In this document: piece by piece, positions 53,869-61,559 of the stretch
Position numbering within the stretch: position 1 is the first letter of the stretch
Layout of the letters: each line of letters begins with the position of its first letter
Assembly: GCA_040218875.1 (NCBI GenBank)
Contig: JAVJQP010000028.1
DNA from: Coleofasciculus sp937127375
GTDB taxonomy: Bacteria; Cyanobacteriota; Cyanobacteriia; Cyanobacteriales; Coleofasciculaceae
Length of the DNA stretch: 64,000 bases
Reading direction: 5' to 3' (one strand)
Position numbers and translations under genes: made by a program
Notes under the pieces: model-generated
Told to the model about the DNA's origin: nothing
Seen by the model: the letters and a program-made list of their open reading frames with translations, nothing else
The model's database searches: none

Positions 53869-55737
53869 TCAGTGCAAACGGTTCACCAGCAACCAGTTTC
53901 CCGCTGGATTAAAACATCCCCACCCTTGTAGCTGTTGCTGATGAGGATAATGCTGGAGTTGCTGATTAACATCCGGTTGTATCGTAATCAATATCCAAAT
54001 TTGACCCATAAGACTTTCAGGTTCACTCAGGGTAATCATGTAATCCTGGTCAGCACGACGTTGGAATATGCCAGTGAAATAGATTAAGGTATATGATTGG
54101 CGATTGGTGATTAGTGATTGGTGATTGGGGAAATTCTCTACCATCTCCCTTATCTCCCCCTGCTTCCCCTGCGCCCCCTGCTTCCCCTGCTCCCCCATCT
54201 CCCTTATCTCCCCCTGCTCCTCAACCATGCCCGAACTGGGATACTCTTCTGGATGATCCAAGTAATAACGTTGCCAATACCGCCAATCGGGATCATCAAG
54301 GGATTTGTCAAATAAGGGCATCACAGCAGCCGGGGCAATAGTATCGCCCAACAATGCCTCTTGAATATGTCGGACAGCTAACTCCCTCGGCTGACAGCCA
54401 AGTTCCACACACAACGCCGCTGCCATTCCTGCGGCTTGACCCAGATTCATTACTACAGGCTGCAACCGCGTCGAACCATTGGCAATGTGAGAGACCGAAA
54501 TATTTTTATCACACACCAACAAACCATCCATTGACACGGGTACAAGGCAACCATAAGGAATCGTAAACGGTGTTCCTGTCCAACGCCCTCCCCAACGGAT
54601 GGATTTTGGGGCTAAGGGAAAGGTAAAACCGGGATAATGATGGTCATTGGCATAATTGCCCACAGCAATTCCGGCAAAAGTGCTTGACTCATCGACAGGC
54701 AAAGGCGCAACTTGACCTCCCGTTATCGGTAAAATCTCTTGTTCCCGCAACGTCACCATCCCTGCCAGACGCCGACTTTCTCGATAATAAGGATGTAGGG
54801 CGTAAGCCCCACTACCGAGGGACGCATCCGGGAACATATCATCAGCTAACCCATAACGCCGTCCCAGTTGAGATTGAATAAAATTAGCAAAGCCTTGACT
54901 ATGCCAACGGGCTTCTTGAAGAAACTGCTGTCGGGATTCATCCGATTCCACTAAGCGCCCCACCCCCTCACCATAATCATTGCCAGATTGGGGCCAGTTC
55001 AGCATAAACAGTCCCCCAGGTAAGCGTCCGTAATTGAGAAAGGATTCCACCCCATAACCCTCCCACGCGCCGATAAACTGTTCTGGTTTGTATTCAGGTG
55101 GGGGCGGAATTTCTGGTGCTGTATCGCTGCCAAAATCTTTGAGGATAACCACCCAAGTTGGTGCTTGAACTGGATAGCGTTGAGTCAAGTCATTGTCAGC
55201 AACAGGCGCACTCGGTTCCCCAAAGCGCGATCGCAACTCCCAACCCCAGTGATAGGGAATCTCAGCTAATTCCAGTACATCTCCCAATTCCGTGGCGTCT
55301 AGGATGACTTTGGCGTGAATTACAACATCAGCAAATTGCACCCCCGTGACACAATCCCCTGCTTTTAATACCGCTAACGGCGTTTGTCCCGCAATCCACT
55401 TGAGGTTGGGTAATGCTTGCACCCAATCTGTAAAGATTTGAGCGCCAATTCTAGGGTGGTAGGTAAACAAACTCACCCACCCATTATCAAGTCCTCCAGG
55501 CTGTCGCTGTTGGAGTTCTCGCAAAAATGCGCCCCATAACCCGGTTTGCCACGCGGCTAATTCATTGCCATCGGGCGCACAGACACCTGCTGTCGTTAGC
55601 ATTCCTCCTAGCCAAGAAAACTCGCTGACTAGAATGGTTTTGACGCCTCGACGTGCCGCTTGGATGGCTGCACTTGTGCCACCTGTACCACCACCGACAA
55701 CTAAGACTTCTGTTGTTAATTCATTCACAGCGATCAA
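53869..55737 (-). CDS. FAD-dependent oxidoreductase with low-complexity insert
   Basis: 622 residues. N-terminal FAD motif VLVVGGGTGGTSAAIQAARRG, then a flavoprotein domain with VILDATELGDVLELA and a second half with GSTRLQPVVMNLGQAAGMAAALC, like FAD-dependent oxidoreductases of the FAD_oxidored family. Substrate unknown. Near residues 505-545 is an odd EQGEIREMGEQGKQGAQGKQG run, translated from a GGGGAGCAGGGGAAG repeat plus TGATTGG units (54095-54225). A homologue without the insert would be about 580 residues. ATG 55737 (or 55731-55725 region) as start. Confidence 0.8.
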   Translation of the reverse strand: MIAVNELTTEVLVVGGGTGGTSAAIQAARRGVKTILVSEFSWLGGMLTTAGVCAPDGNELAAWQTGLWGAFLRELQQRQPGGLDNGWVSLFTYHPRIGAQIFTDWVQALPNLKWIAGQTPLAVLKAGDCVTGVQFADVVIHAKVILDATELGDVLELAEIPYHWGWELRSRFGEPSAPVADNDLTQRYPVQAPTWVVILKDFGSDTAPEIPPPPEYKPEQFIGAWEGYGVESFLNYGRLPGGLFMLNWPQSGNDYGEGVGRLVESDESRQQFLQEARWHSQGFANFIQSQLGRRYGLADDMFPDASLGSGAYALHPYYRESRRLAGMVTLREQEILPITGGQVAPLPVDESSTFAGIAVGNYANDHHYPGFTFPLAPKSIRWGGRWTGTPFTIPYGCLVPVSMDGLLVCDKNISVSHIANGSTRLQPVVMNLGQAAGMAAALCVELGCQPRELAVRHIQEALLGDTIAPAAVMPLFDKSLDDPDWRYWQRYYLDHPEEYPSSGMVEEQGEIREMGEQGKQGAQGKQGEIREMVENFPNHQSLITNRQSYTLIYFTGIFQRRADQDYMITLSEPESLMGQIWILITIQPDVNQQLQHYPHQQQLQGWGCFNPAGNWLLVNRLH

Positions 55738-55865
55738 AAAATGGGTCGCGGATAGTGATTATCATCACTCCTGGATCAGAGTCAAGTCACAGATACTTTT
55801 TGTAATAAATCGTTACATTATGAATAACATAAATTTACAAAATAGCTCAACAAAGGAGAACGATT

Positions 55866-56105
55866 ATGATTAGCCCAATGGTTATCCTAGTTTCATTGTT
55901 TGTCGTCGGTTGGGTCGCCGTTGCTGTATTAGGGACTCAGGCTTACTTCCGAGGCGAACAGAGGAAGCCAATCCATGATCGCAACTGGCGTTCTGAGTCC
56001 TTTGAGCAGCTAGCCGAGTCGATCACAGGGACTCAGACGAATTACAGCGATCGCACACCAGCTTACAAGATGGATGCTTATGCGAGCAATAATTTGCCTT
56101 CCTAA
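55866..56105 (+). CDS. Psb35-like photosystem II assembly protein
   Basis: 79 residues. One N-terminal helix (about 5-26, VILVSLFVVGWVAVAVLGTQAYF) and a conserved soluble part: FRGEQRKPIHDRNWRSESF, TGTQTNYSDRTPAYKMDAYA. This resembles Synechocystis Ssl2148 (Psb35), which stabilises the CP47 assembly module and its Hlips. AAAGGAG precedes ATG 55866. The name is from memory of the family; a thylakoid location is inferred. Confidence 0.7.
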   Translation: MISPMVILVSLFVVGWVAVAVLGTQAYFRGEQRKPIHDRNWRSESFEQLAESITGTQTNYSDRTPAYKMDAYASNNLPS

Positions 56106-56307
56106 CCGCCTCCCTGTTTGATCAACGCTTTTAGCCGCATTTGCTGTTAAGGACGATGGTGACGGTAGGAAACTAAAAGTAGAGATTTGAGTTGTGGGTT
56201 ATGAACTCAAATCTCGCTAATTTTTCTCTAAGCCAACGAATCACCTTATCATGTTGGGTGTAGAGATAGCTTAACCTGATGTTTGCATAGTTAAGGAAGC
56301 TGAAACC

Positions 56308-56754
56308 ATGATTCAGAAAGTACAAAAGAGTGACGCGGAGTGGAGACAACAGCTTACCCCCGAACAATACAAAGTGACCCGACAGAAGGGAACGGAACGC
56401 GCCTATACCGGAGAGTATCACGACAACAAGCAGCCGGGAGTCTACAAATGTGTCTGTTGTGGCAATGACTTGTTCACCTCCAAAACCAAATATGATTCTG
56501 GCACGGGTTGGCCCAGTTTTTGGACACCGATTGATGAAGAAAGCATCAAATATGAAGCCGATAATACGTTGTGGATGCGTCGCACTGAGGTACTCTGTGC
56601 GGCTTGTGATGCTCACTTAGGTCATGTATTTGATGATGGACCAGAACCAACGGGTCAGCGTTACTGTCTAAATTCTGCCGCGCTAAACTTTGTCAAGTCC
56701 GATCAGGCTGAATCAGAATCTGAGGCGGAAACTGATAAATCTGCAACTACCTAA
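56308..56754 (+). CDS. msrB: Peptide-methionine (R)-S-oxide reductase MsrB
   Basis: 148 residues. Repairs methionine-R-sulfoxide in proteins. Zinc pairs CVCCGN and CAACDAHLGH; FTSKTKYDSGTGWPSFW is the substrate site; catalytic Cys in GQRYCLNSAALNF. A short Ser/Glu-rich tail (ESESEAETDKS) is non-standard. ATG 56308. Confidence 0.95.
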   Translation: MIQKVQKSDAEWRQQLTPEQYKVTRQKGTERAYTGEYHDNKQPGVYKCVCCGNDLFTSKTKYDSGTGWPSFWTPIDEESIKYEADNTLWMRRTEVLCAACDAHLGHVFDDGPEPTGQRYCLNSAALNFVKSDQAESESEAETDKSATT

Positions 56755-56788
56755 TCTGACTCCAGATCAGCGATTTGTCCATTTTGGC

Positions 56789-56995
56789 ATGACCAGCCCA
56801 ATTCAAACCATTAAGTTAGATCAGTTCCTCAAGTGGGTGGGTGTCGCGTCCACAGGTGGCGAAGCAAAACTGATGATTCAAGACGGTGATGTTACTGTTA
56901 ATGGCATTATCGAAACTCGACGCGGACGTAAATTAGTTGCAGGCGATTTGGTAAGCGTACAAGGAGAAACCTATAAGGTGGGAACTCCACTTTAG
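56789..56995 (+). CDS. Small S4-domain RNA-binding protein
   Basis: 68 residues from ATG 56789. An S4 fold alone: IKLDQFLKWVGVASTGGEAK, DGDVTVNGIIETRRGRKLVAGD, typical of YbcJ/RlbA-like proteins that bind structured RNA, possibly ribosomal. A frame with a TTG at 56690 overlaps msrB and is less likely. It starts 34 bp after msrB on the same strand. Confidence 0.85.
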   Translation: MTSPIQTIKLDQFLKWVGVASTGGEAKLMIQDGDVTVNGIIETRRGRKLVAGDLVSVQGETYKVGTPL

Positions 56996-57062
56996 CCATA
57001 GGTGAGCAGCGATTTTTTGAACCCTATCCGCTTAAAAAATAGCGAGGGAATTCTCCAACGTC

Positions 57063-57189
57063 CAGACGTAAGTACTTGTCTCTACATGGCTATCCTCCAG
57101 GGAGAACAAGTATTTAGCCGCTTATCGGGGCGGGTAAGAGGCGCTCAACGGTGTTACACAATCTTTAACACGTTTGCCCAACCCGCCCT
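57063..57189. repeat. Family B-like and degenerate family A repeat
   Basis: 57063-57086: CAGACGTAAGTACTTGTCTC, TAC. 57126-57189: GGGGCGGGTAAGAGG at the left and CCCAACCCGCCC at the right. A 77-codon frame over this stretch is made almost wholly of these repeats and is not called as a gene. Confidence 0.7.
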
Positions 57190-57288
57190 AATCTGTAACA
57201 TGAAGGTCGGTTTATTTACGGTATTAAGGGATTGAGATTAACGGAAATGAGAAAAATAAATGGCAGGCTGTTGAATCTTAGGGATAGC

Positions 57289-57552
57289 TTATAGTTCCCA
57301 TTCGTGACAGTGAATTAGTATGTCGTCTAAGTTTGTTTCAAACTCCTTCCAGTCACTAAACCAGATGTCCCTATTATTATCATTTACTGGATAATCTGCA
57401 TCCCATTCGTCGATAAAAGCATCCGCATCCCAGTCTTGTGATAATACATCTGCATCCCATTCCTCCAAATATACGTCCTTATTGTTATCTGTGTCTTTTA
57501 AAAGAAGTTCTATATCTCCTTCGCTGACTGTATAATTGGTAAATACTCTCAT
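57289..57552 (-). CDS. Acidic WDAD-repeat protein, unknown function
   Basis: About 87 residues from ATG 57552 behind GGGGAAC (an in-frame start at 57576 is possible). Three spaced repeats EEWDAD, QDWDAD and DEWDAD alternate with short acidic linkers; more Asp/Trp pairs follow (FSDWKEF, CHEWEL). Net charge is strongly negative and tryptophan content high. No family recognised. A TGTGA-N6-TCACA site lies about 170 bp upstream of the start. Confidence 0.6.
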   Translation of the reverse strand: MRVFTNYTVSEGDIELLLKDTDNNKDVYLEEWDADVLSQDWDADAFIDEWDADYPVNDNNRDIWFSDWKEFETNLDDILIHCHEWEL

Positions 57553-58127
57553 TGTTAGTTCCCCGTTTGCTCTCAACTCAATCTAACTAATCAACCAAAT
57601 TACATCTAAATCATCTCCCATTTTTCGGGAAATTATTGTAATTTAATCCATAAAATATAGTGATTATTCTCACTATTTAGTGTGATAAAATTGTGAAAAA
57701 TTTGTGATTCTCCAATCATTTAGCTGTGATTAATGTCACAGATTCTTCGGGAAAACCCCAGATTGAGATGTTGCCAGATCTTTTTTATATACCTTTGGTT
57801 ATCTTCTTTTCATAATGCTCAATAGATGTAATTAAAACTTTACATTTGTGTCAATAATTGTAAATAAGCTGTTCGGCATTTAAATTGGGATACCTAAAAC
57901 CCTGAAAGGCAACAGCCAACAGGCAACAGGGAATATACAATTTAAATGCGTTTTAGCTTATAACTGTCCTGATTTATGGGTAAATCGGAAAGATACCGTT
58001 ACAAAAGTTTAGGGATTATAAAAATTATTAGTTGAAAGCGCTCCCGGAGCAAGGCTGTAGGGGTGGGTTTTACAGCAGTGGATGATCGGGTGAGAGAGCA
58101 GATCACCCCCATGACCTGCGTTTAGCG
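57553..58127. other. AT-rich intergenic region
   Basis: No gene is seen. It holds the CRP-like palindrome at 57724-57741, several GTGAT/ATCAC-like half sites (57655-57715) and, at 58056-58072, an isolated left arm of family A (GTAGGGGTGGGTTTTAC). Confidence 0.5.
57724..57741. promoter_or_regulatory. Candidate CRP (SyCRP1-type) binding site
   Basis: CTGTGATTAATGTCACAG: TGTGA-N6-TCACA with perfect symmetry of both half sites, the consensus for CRP-family regulators including cyanobacterial SyCRP1. It lies upstream of the minus-strand WDAD gene. Confidence 0.55.
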
Positions 58128-58412
58128 ATGCGGAGTGCGATCGCTAATGCCGAATGGCGACGGGAACGTCAACGCCACCAAGAGCAGTATCGCTTACAAC
58201 GGCTAATTGAGAAAGCTCCCATTGGTATTGGCATTGGTTCGGCAGACGGTGAAGTTAGGGTGATCAACGATGTCATGCTGCACCTACACGGGTTAAGTCG
58301 GGCAGAGTTTAAGCAACAGGGCATGAACTGGCGTGACTTTATGCCACCCGGATTGTGGGGTGAGCCGTCAACCGTTCGGCTGAGCGCTCACGCCGAAGCC
58401 CGCCGAGAGTAG
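58113..58412 (+). pseudogene. PAS domain fragment of a sensor protein
   Basis: A short frame reads RQRHQEQYRLQRLIEKAPIG, GIGSADGEVRVINDVMLHLH, GLSRAEFKQQGMNWRDFMPP and soon stops. This is a helical linker and the first two-thirds of a PAS domain from a histidine kinase or cyclase. Nothing that would precede or follow in a sensor is present. Probably a deletion remnant. Confidence 0.65.
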
Positions 58413-58966
58413 GGGTTTGGTCACCAAACGCCTCTGGTCGGAATCTCCCTGCGTTTACGCCGGGGAGGATGTCAATCAGGAAAACCCAAGCGTGAGAGAT
58501 CGCTGGGGTAAGAAAGTGAGATTGTAGCCACTATCTAGATTATCACTTCCTTCATCTCAGAAAATAGGGAATGATACCAAATCCGATGAAGTAACCCCCT
58601 TTAGCCCTAGGGGACTTTTTCCTTGAAGCCTTCTGCCTTCTGCTATAAGTGGAATTTTCCGGTACAGTGTCATCTGGTAAAAGTCTGAGGGATATAGCTT
58701 GGTCATTTCTTCCCACAGACAGACGATAACCAGCTTTTTACATATCTAAAGTTAAGGGTGACAACTTGCTAGCGCTTGTCGGGAGCATGGAGCGTAAAAG
58801 TACATCAAGTTCAAGTCGGTTGGGTAGAGCGTAAGCGAAACCTAACAGGTTCTCTTAAGGGAGTTGGGTAAAGTACCTCAACCCAACTAAATTCGGCTCC
58901 CCAACATCCTTAGTACATCAGGTAAACGTATTCTCTTCATAACCGAAAATTACAGGAGATTTAATC
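58413..58966. other. Intergenic region upstream of the GAPDH remnant
   Basis: No gene is seen. A GTTGGGTAGAGCG-type inverted pair (GGTTGGGTAG near 58819 and CCTAACAGG near 58842) and ACCTCAACCCAACT near 58875 are dispersed-repeat-like. The original gap promoter and leader probably remain at 58700-58966. Confidence 0.4.
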
Positions 58967-59167
58967 ATGACCAAGATAGCAATTAATGGTTTCGGGAGAA
59001 TTGGTCGAGCTGTTTTTAAGATTGCCCTTGACAATCCAGAATTAGAAGTCGTTGATGGTGATCTAGTTAAAGTCATGAGTTGGTATGACAATGAATGGGG
59101 ATATGCTTCCCAGATGGTTAAAGAAGCGGTTCGCATGATCAAAGAATCAAAACAAACGGCTAGTTAA
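58967..59167 (+). pseudogene. Glyceraldehyde-3-phosphate dehydrogenase mini-gene (internal deletion)
   Basis: A 66-residue frame joins the GAPDH N-terminus (KIAINGFGRIGRAVFKIALD, NPELEVV) directly to the C-terminal end (DGDLVKVMSWYDNEWGYAS, QMVKEAVRMIK). About 270 residues, including the catalytic Cys and most of both domains, are missing. The join keeps the frame, and AGGAG before ATG 58967 is intact. It cannot be an enzyme; it may still be translated. A full gap gene is expected elsewhere in the genome. Confidence 0.85.
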
Positions 59168-59201
59168 TTTCAGCAAATAGCGATTGGGTTTAATGTAGGC
59201 T

Positions 59202-59264
59202 TGTAGGGGCGGGTTTTACTACTATCGTTTCGATTGCACCCATAAGTTACTAAACCCGCCCCGA
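59202..59264. repeat. Family A repeat, single copy
   Basis: GTAGGGGCGGGTTTTACTAC at the left and TTACTAAACCCGCCCC at the right, between the GAPDH and PEP synthase remnants. Its reverse complement aligns to the copies at 6489 and 51126. Confidence 0.85.
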
Positions 59265-59325
59265 CTGCCGCAGATTTTGAGACTGTTTCATTCATAGTTC
59301 TATTTTATTTCTGTTAACGTTAATT

Positions 59326-59890
59326 ATGACGAGCAAGACTAATCAGTACATTCGTTGGTTTGAAAATCTCACCTCTGATGATGTGTCAATGGTTGGCGGA
59401 AAGAATGCTTCATTAGGTGACCCGAAGATATTGCCAGGGAAATTCGCGAAGCTTACGACCAACTTAGTCAACGCTATGATACTCAAGATGTAGATATCGC
59501 GGCGAGAAGTAGCGCGACGGCTGAGGATTTACCGGAAGCAAGTTTTGCCGGTCAACAGGAAACCTTTCTCAATGTGACTGGCTATGAAGAATTACTAGAA
59601 GCCTGTCGTAAATGTTATGCCTCATTATTTACCGATCGCGCGATTAGTTATCGACAGGCGCAAGGCTTTGACCATCTGAAGGTGGCGCTTTCGGTGGGGG
59701 TGCAGAAGATGGTGCGATCGGATAAAGCCAGTGCTGGCGTGATGTTTTCCCTGGATACTGAGACTGGCTTTCCCGATGTAGTTGTAATTAATGCGGCGTG
59801 GGGATTGGGTGAAAATGTGGTACAGGCGACTTGTTTATCGTGCAAGCGCGTCCGGAAACGGTTCAATCCCAATTTGATGTCATTGATGAT
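59326..59890 (+). pseudogene. Phosphoenolpyruvate synthase remnant (two deletions, frameshifts)
   Basis: ATG 59326 begins WFENLTSDDVSMVGGKNASLGD, the usual PpsA start given here in part; the sequence then jumps out of frame to PEDIAREIREAYDQLSQRY, VDIAARSSATAEDLPEASFA and ends near AAWGLGENVVQ. A second jump leads, in another frame, to LFIVQARPETVQSQFD. The intact enzyme (about 800 residues, pyruvate to PEP) is thus reduced to three short blocks of the ATP-grasp domain. The central and PEP-binding domains are gone. Confidence 0.8.
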
Positions 59891-59899
59891 GGACTTAAG

Positions 59900-60096
59900 G
59901 ATTTCATACTCGCTATGGTAAACCGCTTGCAGGTCAATGTGATCTTGGAACGGTGTGTCTACACGATTGTTTGGATGATCTTCAGTGAAGGCTTCATAGA
60001 TGAGCTTGCCCTGACTATCAATGACGGCAATTTCGCTGAGTTCGCGTTTTCCCTCCGTGTCAATGGTCAATGACGACGAAGTTTTGCTCTGTCATA
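59900..60096 (-). pseudogene. DEDD-type 3'-5' exonuclease-like fragment
   Basis: From ATG 60096 the minus strand reads MTEQNFVVID, then a 7-base ATTGACC duplication shifts the frame, after which TIDTEGKRELSEIAVIDSQG and KLIYEAFTEDHPNN follow. The D-x-E motif with a following strand is the Exo I region of DnaQ-like exonucleases. The rest of the nuclease is missing and the fragment abuts the PEP synthase remnant. Confidence 0.55.
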
Positions 60097-60260
60097 TCCT
60101 CTAAGATTGACTTGCCTGACTATATCATGGGCAAAATACTGAACTAATATTTGAACCTGATAATATCTTGCCAAACTCCTGCAATCGATGTTAGAGTATA
60201 TACGGTTGATTTTCGGTAGAGTAAGCTTGTTTCGATTTTTTCGATTTCGATTTTGTCCGC

Positions 60261-60311
60261 AGGCACTTCTCCGATGTAACTCGCTACAGGTTCAGTAAAA
60301 AGGAAGTGCCT
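60261..60311 (+). promoter_or_regulatory. Long-range stem that pairs with the RRM gene ribosome site
   Basis: AGGCACTTC (60261-60269) is fully complementary to GAAGTGCCT (60303-60311), which overlaps the Shine-Dalgarno AAGGAAG (60300-60306) and ends 1 nt before the ATG. The loop is 33 nt. A candidate RNA switch for translation. Confidence 0.6.
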
Positions 60312-60312
60312 T

Positions 60313-60603
60313 ATGTCTATTTACGTTGGTAATTTGTCCTACGATGTCACTCAAGAGGATTTGACGGAAGTTTTTGCCGAATACGGTAACGTCACTCGCG
60401 TGAGTGTACCAAAAGACCGTGAAACCGGACGTCCGCGAGGGTTCGCTTTTGTGGAGATGGAGTCTGAGTCTAACGAAGACAGTGCTATTGAAACCCTTGA
60501 TGGTGCTGAATGGATGGGACGCTCAATGAAGGTTAACAAAGCAAGACCACGGGAACGAAGCAATGGGAATCGCGGTGGCGGCTATAACCGTGGCTCTTTT
60601 TAA
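60313..60603 (+). CDS. RRM-type RNA-binding protein (Rbp)
   Basis: 96 residues. One RRM: RNP2 IYVGNLSY (3-10) and RNP1 RGFAFVEM (42-49). A short Gly/Arg tail (GNRGGGYNRGSF) is present. Cyanobacterial Rbp proteins are often cold-induced and have roles in mRNA localisation; an rbp gene followed by rpsU is a recurrent cyanobacterial order, seen here too. AAGGAAG precedes ATG 60313 but lies in a predicted stem. Confidence 0.93.
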   Translation: MSIYVGNLSYDVTQEDLTEVFAEYGNVTRVSVPKDRETGRPRGFAFVEMESESNEDSAIETLDGAEWMGRSMKVNKARPRERSNGNRGGGYNRGSF

Positions 60604-61142
60604 CTTAACTGGCGAGGGGTTTGGGGAGCTATAAGTCCCGAACTGTAACCGTGAGGTCAGTGTCGGGATACATGGACTCCCCAACTTCGGGGCATTGAAC
60701 CCCTACTCAATTGATTGAATCGTGTTAGAGTTGAACCATGATCTAAAAACGTATCCAGGGACTCTGGAGAAGCAAGAAATTGGCTCTCAAGTCGAGGTAT
60801 CGGGGGCAATGTGCCTAGATAACTGGCGTAGGGGAGCAATGCCTAATAGCGATATTAGGAAGCCCTTATTGTAATCTTCGATTCGATGTTGGGATGATGT
60901 CACGTGTGTCATACTGATATCACTACACTCCATGAGAGCGGTGATATATATAAATCGCGCCTTGTGAAAAAACTTGTTCACCGCTATAGCATTAAATGTT
61001 TAGCGGTGGGAGTGTCAAAAGCTGATTTCCTTATTTTTCCCTGAAATTTAGGAACGATAAGGAATTAAGTTATTATGGCTTTTGAAATTTGAGGGCAGGT
61101 AAATGTCTGCCCTTTTTGTGTTGAGCTTCAAAGGAGATAAGC
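60604..61142. other. Long spacer between the RRM gene and rpsU
   Basis: No gene is seen. Complementary stretches such as CCACCGCTAAAC-like sequence (near 60980-61008) and GCGGTGATAT (near 60937) suggest RNA structure. A terminator-like hairpin closes the region at 61092-61117. Confidence 0.4.
61092..61117 (+). terminator. Rho-independent type hairpin upstream of rpsU
   Basis: AGGGCAG (61092-61098), an 8-nt loop, CTGCCCT (61107-61113), then TTTT. It ends 25 nt before the rpsU ATG, so it either ends rbp transcripts or acts as an attenuator for rpsU. Confidence 0.7.
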
Positions 61143-61334
61143 ATGGCTCAAGTTATTATTGGAGAAAATGAAGGAATTGAATCTGGACTTCGGCGATTTA
61201 AGCGCAAAGTATCTCGTGCTGGGATTTTCTCAGACATGAAGAAGAACCGCTTTTTTGAAACTCCCTTAGAAAAGCACAAACGCAAGGAAATAGCCAGACA
61301 CCGACAACAACGCAGATATCGCAAACGGCGGTAA
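61143..61334 (+). CDS. rpsU: 30S ribosomal protein bS21
   Basis: 63 residues. Small-subunit protein near the anti-Shine-Dalgarno region, required for translation initiation. ESGLRRFKRKVSRAGIF and PLEKHKRKEIARHRQQRRYR are typical bS21 with a basic tail. AAGGAG precedes ATG 61143. An intrinsic-terminator-like hairpin lies just upstream. Confidence 0.95.
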   Translation: MAQVIIGENEGIESGLRRFKRKVSRAGIFSDMKKNRFFETPLEKHKRKEIARHRQQRRYRKRR

Positions 61335-61431
61335 GAAATTGTTTGTGTTCTTGACCTTTTCCCCTACGTTAGTAAGGCTTCGCAGACCTTAAAAGTCAAA
61401 AGCTTTCCCTCAAAGGTTGTGAAGGGTCAAG

Positions 61432-61495
61432 TGTAGGGGCGGGTTTAGCTACTCAGGTAAGCGGGTTAATGATAACCTCTCAAAAAAACCCGCCC
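61432..61495. repeat. Family A repeat, single copy
   Basis: GTAGGGGCGGGTTTAGCTACT at the left and AAAAAAACCCGCCCTC at the right, in the convergent gap between rpsU and the VIT/VWA gene. Confidence 0.85.
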
Positions 61496-61559
61496 TCAGT
61501 AACGTATTCGTAGGAGTGTTCGCCTCTCCCTGAGTTATTTAACCGATGTTTTAACGTAT

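Noticed and set aside
57002..57235. 77-codon frame after the S4 gene
   Set aside because: It consists mostly of a family B and a family A repeat, and no ribosome binding site is evident.
60620..60720. tRNA-like or riboswitch-like folding before rpsU
   Set aside because: No acceptor stem or conserved loop of a tRNA could be matched.
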